DNA from: CALHVX01 sp964640725
GTDB taxonomy: Bacteria; Pseudomonadota; Gammaproteobacteria; Pseudomonadales; Azotimanducaceae
Length of the DNA: 64,000 bases
Assembly (NCBI GenBank): GCA_964640725.1
Contig: CAZXIJ010000002.1
Span: forward strand, 62,001-126,000
Direction of reading: 5' to 3'
The translations under genes and the position numbers were made by a program. Every line of letters starts with the position of its first letter. Within the stretch, counting starts at the first letter, position 1. Below, piece by piece: positions 58,309 to 64,000 of the stretch. The notes under the pieces were generated by a model. It had not been told where the DNA came from. It ran no database searches and was given only the letters and a program-made list of their open reading frames with translations.

Positions 58309-58914
58309 ATGAATCCACAGATCGTGCTGGGTTCAAGCTCCCGATACCGGGCTGCGCTGCTGGCGCGATTCGGCCTTGCCTTCGAGCAGCTAAGCCCGTC
58401 CATCGACGAAACCCCGGCGCCGGGGGAAAGTGCCAGGGAACTGGTAACCCGCTTGGCCGTTGCCAAAGGCAACGCCGTCGCCGCCCTGCGTCCCCGCGGG
58501 CTCGTGATTTCGTCAGACCAGGCGGCCGGGCTCGATGGCAGCATCCTGGGCAAGCCAGGAACCGTCGAACGCGCCTGCGAGCAGCTTGCACGCCTGAGCG
58601 GGCAAACCGTTTCATTCTTTACCAGTCTGCGAATCTATGATGGGACGACCGATCGGTCGGTCGAAGCCATTGATTGCACGAACGTTAGGTTTAGAAGTCT
58701 GAGCTCAGACGAGATCGCCGATTACGTCCAACGGGAGCTGCCTCTGGACTGCGCTGGCGCGTTCAAGTCAGAAGGTCTGGGAGTCGCTCTGTTCGAGCAG
58801 ATTCGCAGCGACGACCCAACGGCGCTCATCGGCCTGCCGCTGATACCGCTGGCGGGCCTGCTGGCTGAGCTCGGATACCCGATTCTGGGGCTGCGACGAC
58901 TGAACCCCGGCTAG
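58309..58914 (+). CDS. yceF: Maf-family nucleotide pyrophosphatase, YceF type
   Basis: A 201-residue enzyme hydrolysing non-canonical nucleotides such as 7-methyl-GTP. LGSSSRYRAALL at the start, the phosphate-binding region PSIDETP, and ISSDQAAGLDG (YceF-type; the YhdE type has GADT) are present. Start ATG 58309 gives the family-length protein. It is divergent from yceD across 182 bp and its stop overlaps that of rluC by 4 bp. Confidence 0.9.
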   Translation: MNPQIVLGSSSRYRAALLARFGLAFEQLSPSIDETPAPGESARELVTRLAVAKGNAVAALRPRGLVISSDQAAGLDGSILGKPGTVERACEQLARLSGQTVSFFTSLRIYDGTTDRSVEAIDCTNVRFRSLSSDEIADYVQRELPLDCAGAFKSEGLGVALFEQIRSDDPTALIGLPLIPLAGLLAELGYPILGLRRLNPG

Positions 58915-59858
58915 CCCGACGAGAGGGCTGCGGCCAGCCCGGCCAGGCGAGCGAAGCGATCTGGCCGAGGCGCACTGACATCGATCAGTGCGCCGTCGGG
59001 CCCGGGCAAACGCAAGCGCTCTGCATGCAAAGCGAGCTGATTCATGCCCAGCTGCAGCCAGGGCTCACGCTGCTCCCGCCGGCAATACTTGTCGTCTCCG
59101 AGGATCGGGAAGCCCGTGTGCGCCGCATGGACGCGGATCTGGTGCGTCCGGCCGGTATGCAGATGGGCAATCAATTCGGAGTAGCCATCTCCGCTGGCAA
59201 CCCGCTCAAAGTCCGTCCGGCTCGGCTGGCCCTGGTGAGAAACCCGGACCCGGCGGTCCCCGGACGCCGTTTCGTAGCGCTCCAGGGGCACGGCGACGGT
59301 CAGCCGGGCTTTGGGCCAACGACCGCTGACCAGCAGCCGGTAGCGCTTTCGAACCTGGCGGTCCCGAAAGGCCTGCTGCAAGAAGCGCAGCGAAGGCCGA
59401 GTCCTGGCAATCGCGAGGCACCCCGAGGTGCCGCGGTCCAGGCGATGAGCGAGCTCCAGAAAGCGGTCGTCCCGGGCCTGTCGAAGCACTTCAATGACAC
59501 CCAGGGCGACGCCGCTGCCGCCATGAACCGCAAGGCCGGCCGGCTTGTTCAGCACCAGCACGTCTTTGCTTTCGTACAGGACCGCTCCAGCGAGCGCCTC
59601 TCGTAGCGCTGCGCCAGCGTCAGGCACCTCGGCAGCGTCCGGTGCCAGCACCGGTGGCAACCGCACTTCGTCGCCGCCGCTGAGCCGGGCCCGAGCCTGG
59701 CGCCGGCCGCCGTTGACGCGAACCTGGCCGCTACGAATCAGGCGATAGACCGCATTGCGGGGCAAGTGTCTGAAGTGCCGCGCGATGTAGTTGTCCAGCC
59801 GCTGGCCGGCCTCGTCGGGCTGAATCGTCAGTTTTTGGACCTGGGTCCACTCGGTCAT
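58911..59858 (-). CDS. rluC: 23S rRNA pseudouridine synthase RluC
   Basis: A 315-residue enzyme modifying U955/U2504/U2580 of 23S rRNA in E. coli. N-terminal S4 domain (AGQRLDNYIARHFRHLPRNA; GQVRVNGGRRQARARL, ~15-75), then the catalytic domain with Asp in HRLDRGTSG (~150) and GRTHQIRVH near 255. ATG 59858 fits family length; ATG 59892 is possible. It is divergent from rne, as in E. coli. Confidence 0.93.
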   Translation of the reverse strand: MTEWTQVQKLTIQPDEAGQRLDNYIARHFRHLPRNAVYRLIRSGQVRVNGGRRQARARLSGGDEVRLPPVLAPDAAEVPDAGAALREALAGAVLYESKDVLVLNKPAGLAVHGGSGVALGVIEVLRQARDDRFLELAHRLDRGTSGCLAIARTRPSLRFLQQAFRDRQVRKRYRLLVSGRWPKARLTVAVPLERYETASGDRRVRVSHQGQPSRTDFERVASGDGYSELIAHLHTGRTHQIRVHAAHTGFPILGDDKYCRREQREPWLQLGMNQLALHAERLRLPGPDGALIDVSAPRPDRFARLAGLAAALSSG

Positions 59859-60587
59859 CGGAGGCTGCGCCTGGACCTGACAAAAGGTCATGTTATTGAA
59901 GGGTTTAGCAGAGACTGTTAAGCTCCGCCCGCCGTGGCATCGGGCCAGCGTACGCAGCATAGCGAGCTGCCCTGCTAGCGGCCAGCAACCGGAGCCTAGC
60001 CCGGTCGTCCTGGCCAGCCGCTTTTTTCCGCCACGCACTACTCGAAAACGAATTTTCGAACGACACACGACAGATGACTGGGCGCTAAGCGCCCATAACG
60101 AGGAGACGCTCGTCGACCGAAGCGGCACGCCGCTTCGCGAACATACGCAAGACGCGAACTATCGTCGCGCATCGCGCAGCCTAATGGGCCCATGCCACCG
60201 TCGGTCGCCAAAGGAATCACCCGCGGCGCCCCAGCAACCACCGACGCTGATGTCACCGCATGGCCGGCACCGCGAACGCGAACGACACTGTATTCAAAGA
60301 TGGGCAGACCAGTCTGCTCGTCCCGTTTGACAGGACGGATCGGCAACGGAGCCGCCGCCCTGTCAGGCCTGCTGTCGCCCCTGCCCTACCCGGCGGATGG
60401 CGAGATCGCCGGGCCGGCCCTTCACCAAGCGCCGAGCCGGTGACAGAACGTAACGCCCGCCAGGTCAACACCGCGTGGGTGCTACCGACCGGAAGTGACC
60501 CGCGCCTCAGGGCGTCGTCATTCTGAGTACATCGCACATGCCGTTCAGGTCGAGCGTCCTCCCGCAAGAAAGAGGAACCTCAGACCC
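59859..60587 (+). other. Long rne leader and rluC-rne divergent region
   Basis: A 729-bp non-coding region. Two strong hairpins lie in it: TGGGCGC-taa-GCGCCCA (60079-60095) and CGAAGCGG-cacg-CCGCTTCG (60118-60137); a weaker CGAAAA/TTTTCG repeat is near 60050. In E. coli a ~360-nt rne leader with hairpins is bound by RNase E for autoregulation, and this region has the same place and size. A candidate promoter, TTGAAG (59896-59901) and TAAGCT (59919-59924) with 17-bp spacing, would give a ~660-nt leader. The ribosome site AGAGGA is at 60571-60576. Confidence 0.6.
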
Positions 60588-63550
60588 ATGAAGAGAATGC
60601 TGATCAACGCCACCCAGCCCGAAGAAATGCGGGTGGCCCTGGTTGATGGCCAGAAGCTGCACGACCTTGATATCGAAAACAAGGAACGCGAGCAGAAGAA
60701 AGCCAGTATCTACAAAGCGCGCATCACCCGCGTCGAGCCCAGCCTGGAGGCGGCTTTCGTCGAGTTCGGCTCTGAGCGTCACGGCTTTTTGCCCCTAAAG
60801 GAAATATCTCGCCAGTACTTCCGCAAAAAGCCCGCCGAAATGTCCCGGCTGGACATCAAGGAGCTGGTCGCCGAGGGCACGGAGATCGTGGTCCAGGTCG
60901 ACAAGGAAGAGCGTGGCACCAAGGGCGCCGCGCTGACCACATTCATCAGCCTGGCCGGACGGTACATGGTGCTGATGCCCAACAATCCGCGCGCCGGCGG
61001 CATCAGCCGACGCATTGAGGGCGAAGATCGCGACCAGCTGCGCGCTGCGATGAGCGACCTGGACATTCCCCAGGGCATGGGCGTTATTGTCCGCACAGCT
61101 GGCGTGGGGCGTAGTGCCGAGGAGCTCCAGTGGGATCTGAACTACCTGCTGCAGCTTTGGGAAGCCATTGGTCAAGCAGCGGACAAAGAGCCCACCCCGT
61201 CCTTGCTTTACCAGGAAAACAATGTCGTGCTGCGCGCCATTCGCGACAACCTGCGCAAGGACGTTGGCGAGGTTCTGATTGACTCGAAGGAAGCCTTCGA
61301 CGAAGCCAGCAGCTTTATCACCCAGGTGATGCCGCACTACGCCAGCAAGGTGAAGTTCTACGACGACGACATCCCGCTGTTTAACCGCTACCAGGTCGAG
61401 AGCCAGATCGAGACCGCCTTCCAGCGCAACGTGCGACTGCCCTCCGGCGGCAGCCTGGTAATCGACCCGACAGAAGCCCTGGTTTCCATCGATATCAACA
61501 GCGCGCGCGCCACCAAAGGCGCCGACATTGAAGAGACGGCCCTCAACACGAATCTGGAGGCGGCCGAGGAAGTCGCCCGGCAGCTCCGCTTGCGTGACAT
61601 GGGCGGCCTGATCGTGATCGATTTCATCGACATGAGCGCGCAGAAAAACCAGCGCGCAGTCGAGAACCGGCTGCGAGAATCGCTGCAGATTGATCGCGCT
61701 CGGGTGCAAATCGGCCGTATCAGCCGCTTTGGCCTGATGGAAATGTCCCGGCAGCGGCTGCGGCCTTCCCTCGAAGAAATGACCTCGACGGTCTGTCCGC
61801 GGTGCTCAGGTCAGGGCAGCATTCGCGACACCCGGCCCCTTGCCCTCGCCATTCTTCGGATCGTTGAGGAAGAATGCGGGAAGGAGCGCTCCTCTCTCGT
61901 CCGAGCCATGGTGCCGCTGTCTATCGCGTCATTCCTGCTCAACGAGAAGCGTCGGGAAGTCTCAGAGATTGAGCAGCGGACCCAAACTCGGGTGCAGATC
62001 ATTCCGAACGTCAACCTGGAAACGCCGGCCTACGAGGTACAGCGGTTGCGCGACGATCAGGCTGAGCAGGAAACTGACCTGCCGACCTACGAGCTGGCGG
62101 ATGTAACGCCGCTGGAAGATTCGCCGAAGCCATCGGCGCAGCGCAATACCACCAGCCAGCAGGCTGCTGTGCGGGCGCCGGATCCAATCGCGCCCGCGCC
62201 GGTGCCAAAGGCCCCGGCGGCTCCGGAGTCGCAGAGCGGCACGGCCACCGCAGTGGCAGCCGCCGCCGCCGCCGGCGTCGCGGGAGCGGCCACAGCCGGT
62301 GCGGCCGGCGACCGCAAGCCGGGTCTGTTCAAGCGCCTCGTTACCAGCCTGTTCACCGATGAGGGCGAAGCCGCGCCGGCTTCTGCCCCGGGAGCTGCCG
62401 CGCCTCAGAGTGCTGAGCCGGCACCGGCGCCCGCCAGCCGCAGCAACGACAACGAACGGAGCGACGAAGGCAGTGCGAGCAGCGAGCGCCGACGCCGCAG
62501 CCGTGGCGGCAGAGGTCGCGGACGCGGAGGCCGCGGGCGCAGCGACGGCGCAAAGGCTGAAGGCGCAGAACGCTCGCAGCCTTCTGCCCGTCGAGACGAA
62601 CAGGCCGATGACAGCAGCGACACGCGGCGTGACCATCGGCCTGCCCGTGATGCCGAGGGCGATGCCGAAGGTGGCGGTCGCGGTCGCAGCCGCTCCCGCC
62701 GTGGCGGTCGTCGACGCGGACGCCGCGACGACGCTGAGCGCTCTGGGAACGAAGAGTCGCGGGAGCCACGGGCTGAGGCCCGTCAAGATGCTGCCGGCAA
62801 TGACGACGCAGAGCGCAAAAGCGCTGCCGAAGCAAACAGTGATGACCGAAGCGATCGCACGCGCGGCAACGCTGCAGTCAGCCAGGTTGTAGAAGCCCGA
62901 AACGCCATTGACCCTGGATCTCGCAAGCCTTCAGAAAGCGATCTTTCTGCCAGCAAGCGACAGCCCTTGCGTGACCGTGCAGCGCTTGCTGAAGCGGCAG
63001 CAGCCACCACCGCAGGTGCCGGGGCAGCCGCGGCTCGGCGCGCCAGCGCCAGCCAGGATGCCGCGGCAGATGCTCAGCCACAGACGGCCAGCAACGCCCC
63101 GGTGCCAACGACTGTTCCCGACACTGCCGGCAAGCCCGTGGCCGGTGCGACGGCAGACACGGCTGCGCNNNNNNNNNNNNNNNNNNNNNNNNNNNNNNNN
63201 NNNNNNNNNNNNNNNNNNNNNNNNNNNNNNNNNNNNNNNNNNNNNNNNNNNNNNNNNNNNNNNNNNNNGCAGACACGGCTGCGGTGGCAGACGAGGCTCC
63301 CAAAGCAGAGCTTGCGGTCGTCGCGCCTTCCGAGCCCGCTGAACAGCCAGCGCCCGACGCAGCCGTCGCCGAAGTCAGCGCTCCGAAAGCCGAGGCCAAG
63401 GCAGAAACGGCGCCAGAAACGGCGCCAGAGGCAGCGCCTGTGGCGGAGGCAGAAGCCGAGCCAGCGCGAGCGCACAACGACCCTCGGGAAGTTCGGCGTC
63501 GCCGACGGGAAGCAGAGCTCAAGGCGCAAGGGGTAATGCCGAAAGGCTAA
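60588..63550 (+). CDS. rne: Ribonuclease E (contains assembly gap)
   Basis: The main endoribonuclease of mRNA decay and scaffold of the degradosome. The catalytic half follows E. coli numbering closely: S1 domain ~36-120, metal Asp303 in VSIDINSARATKG, Asp346 in IVIDFIDM and the Zn-link CPRCSGQG at ~404-407. The C-terminal half is disordered: an Ala-rich stretch, an Arg/Gly-rich RNA-binding segment (SRGGRGRGRGGRG, ~640), Ala/Glu repeats and the terminal NDPREVRRRRREAEL. A 100-N gap at 63169-63268 shifts the apparent frame; the true end is the frame closing at 63550. ATG 60588 follows AGAGGA. Confidence 0.93.
63169..63268. other. Assembly gap (100 N) inside rne
   Basis: Exactly 100 N, the placeholder for a gap of unknown length. 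Both edges carry the same 15 bases, GCAGACACGGCTGCG (63153-63167 and 63269-63283). Joining the contigs at this overlap restores one reading frame (ADTAA then VADEAP), so the gap is likely small or made of Ala-rich repeats. Confidence 0.95.
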
Positions 63551-63554
63551 CCGA

Positions 63555-63594
63555 AGCCGCCCGCCAGCCGTCTCAGTGCCTTGCTGGGGCGGCT
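63555..63594. terminator. Hairpin between convergent rne and murB
   Basis: AGCCGCC pairs with GGCGGCT and, after a 2-nt bulge, CCAGC pairs with GCTGG around a 14-nt loop, a 12-bp stem starting 5 bp after the rne stop. There is no T tract, so factor-independent termination is uncertain; the position between convergent genes supports a bidirectional role. Confidence 0.4.
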
Positions 63595-64000
63595 AGCGAA
63601 GCTGTCTGGGCTCGACTTCCAGTTCTATCTGAAATCGGGCCTGGACGCTTTCTCGAACCGCGGCAAGCAATGCCAGAAAGTCGGTCCCATCGGGCGTTTC
63701 CCGCCCCTGCCGGGCTGACCCTGCGAAGTCCTGGACCAGCACCAGGGCCTGCCTCTTCCACACCCCTGCGGTGCCCTGCCACTGCCCCTTCCAGCCGCAC
63801 AGCTCGATGAGCTGCCCGGCAGCCAGCTTCATTCCGCCGCCGTCCGGAAAGGCTCGCAATGCAGGCTCTTCCTGCCGCAGCCGCTGCAGCTGAGTCTGGC
63901 TGACGACCGGGTTTTTGAAGACACTACCGACGTTGCCAAGCCGGCGCCAATCCGGCAGTTTCCGCCGACGCACGCGGCACACGGCCTCCGCGACCTGTAT
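63593..64000 (-). CDS. murB: UDP-N-acetylenolpyruvoylglucosamine reductase, C-terminal part
   Basis: The last 135 residues of a gene entering from the right edge. RRRKLPD, GNVGSVFKNPVV (with the Ser that protonates substrate), KLAAGQLIELCGWKG and the end LEVEPRQLR are typical of type I (E. coli-like) MurB. It reduces UDP-GlcNAc-enolpyruvate to UDP-MurNAc in peptidoglycan synthesis. The FAD-binding N-terminal part is outside the window. Confidence 0.93.
   Translation of the reverse strand: MQVAEAVCRVRRRKLPDWRRLGNVGSVFKNPVVSQTQLQRLRQEEPALRAFPDGGGMKLAAGQLIELCGWKGQWQGTAGVWKRQALVLVQDFAGSARQGRETPDGTDFLALLAAVRESVQARFQIELEVEPRQLR

Noticed and set aside
60495..63536. RNase E ending at 63536 in the frame read straight through the N run
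   Set aside because: That ending is Arg/Gln-rich and out of frame with the conserved NDPREVRRRR ending; the 100-N spacer length is arbitrary.

Overview
The window reads as an ordinary chromosomal stretch of a high-GC gammaproteobacterium, probably from a draft or metagenome scaffold, because one run of exactly 100 N sits inside rne. The placement rests on gene order: murB, rne, rluC, maf/yceF, yceD, rpmF, plsX, fabD, fabG, acpP, fabF, pabC, mltG, tmk, holB and pilZ; uvrY/gacA beside uvrC, pgsA and tRNA-Cys; a six-gene TonB2/TtpC-type operon; and a LexA box of the gammaproteobacterial CTGT-N8-ACAG type. I cannot name the genus from sequence alone. No prophage, insertion sequence, CRISPR array or plasmid-type gene was seen.

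Layout. 1-3.8 kb: end of a DinG-like helicase, a VRR-NUC nuclease, csrA, rmuC. 3.8-7.0 kb: a soluble hybrid histidine kinase, an exported methyltransferase-like protein, two tRNA-Leu genes. 7.0-10.4 kb: a small LexA-controlled orphan gene, then a secreted subtilase with C-terminal YLWANS repeats followed 11 bp later by an EAL phosphodiesterase. 10.6-20.3 kb: ETF-ubiquinone oxidoreductase, malic enzyme, and the branched-chain keto-acid dehydrogenase genes bkdA1-A2-B overlapping an MMPL/RND transporter, with the remnant of a LytTR regulator at its 3' end. 20.6-30.6 kb: an outer-membrane barrel candidate, tRNA-Cys, pgsA, uvrC, family-5 uracil-DNA glycosylase, gacA, glutaryl-CoA dehydrogenase, an HDOD-type histidine kinase, xthA, pyrF. 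30.6-34.1 kb: a PilZ protein behind an unusual leader with two tiny ORFs and a compact predicted RNA fold, then DUF1631. 34.1-40.1 kb: riboflavin synthase and the DUF3450-ExbB-ExbB-ExbD-TonB-TPR operon. 40.6-49 kb: dienelactone hydrolase, phoB with its own Pho box but no phoR, an SDR, a HAD hydrolase, a two-subunit fragment of a molybdenum hydroxylase, prolidase and a DPP-IV-type peptidase. 49-64 kb: pilZ, DNA and lipid housekeeping, and RNase E with a long structured leader.

Together the genes describe an aerobic heterotroph that degrades peptides (subtilase, PepQ, DPP-IV-like enzyme) and amino acids (Bkd for Val/Leu/Ile, GcdH for Lys/Trp), feeds electrons to ubiquinone through ETF-QO, and uses TonB-dependent uptake. 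Regulation is rich in c-di-GMP and Gac/Csr parts: EAL, three PilZ-related genes, GacA and CsrA. The most useful leads are the LexA-controlled orphan, the PilZ leader, the subtilase-EAL pair, the molybdenum hydroxylase without its catalytic subunit, and the fab cluster lacking fabH beside a divergent PlsX.
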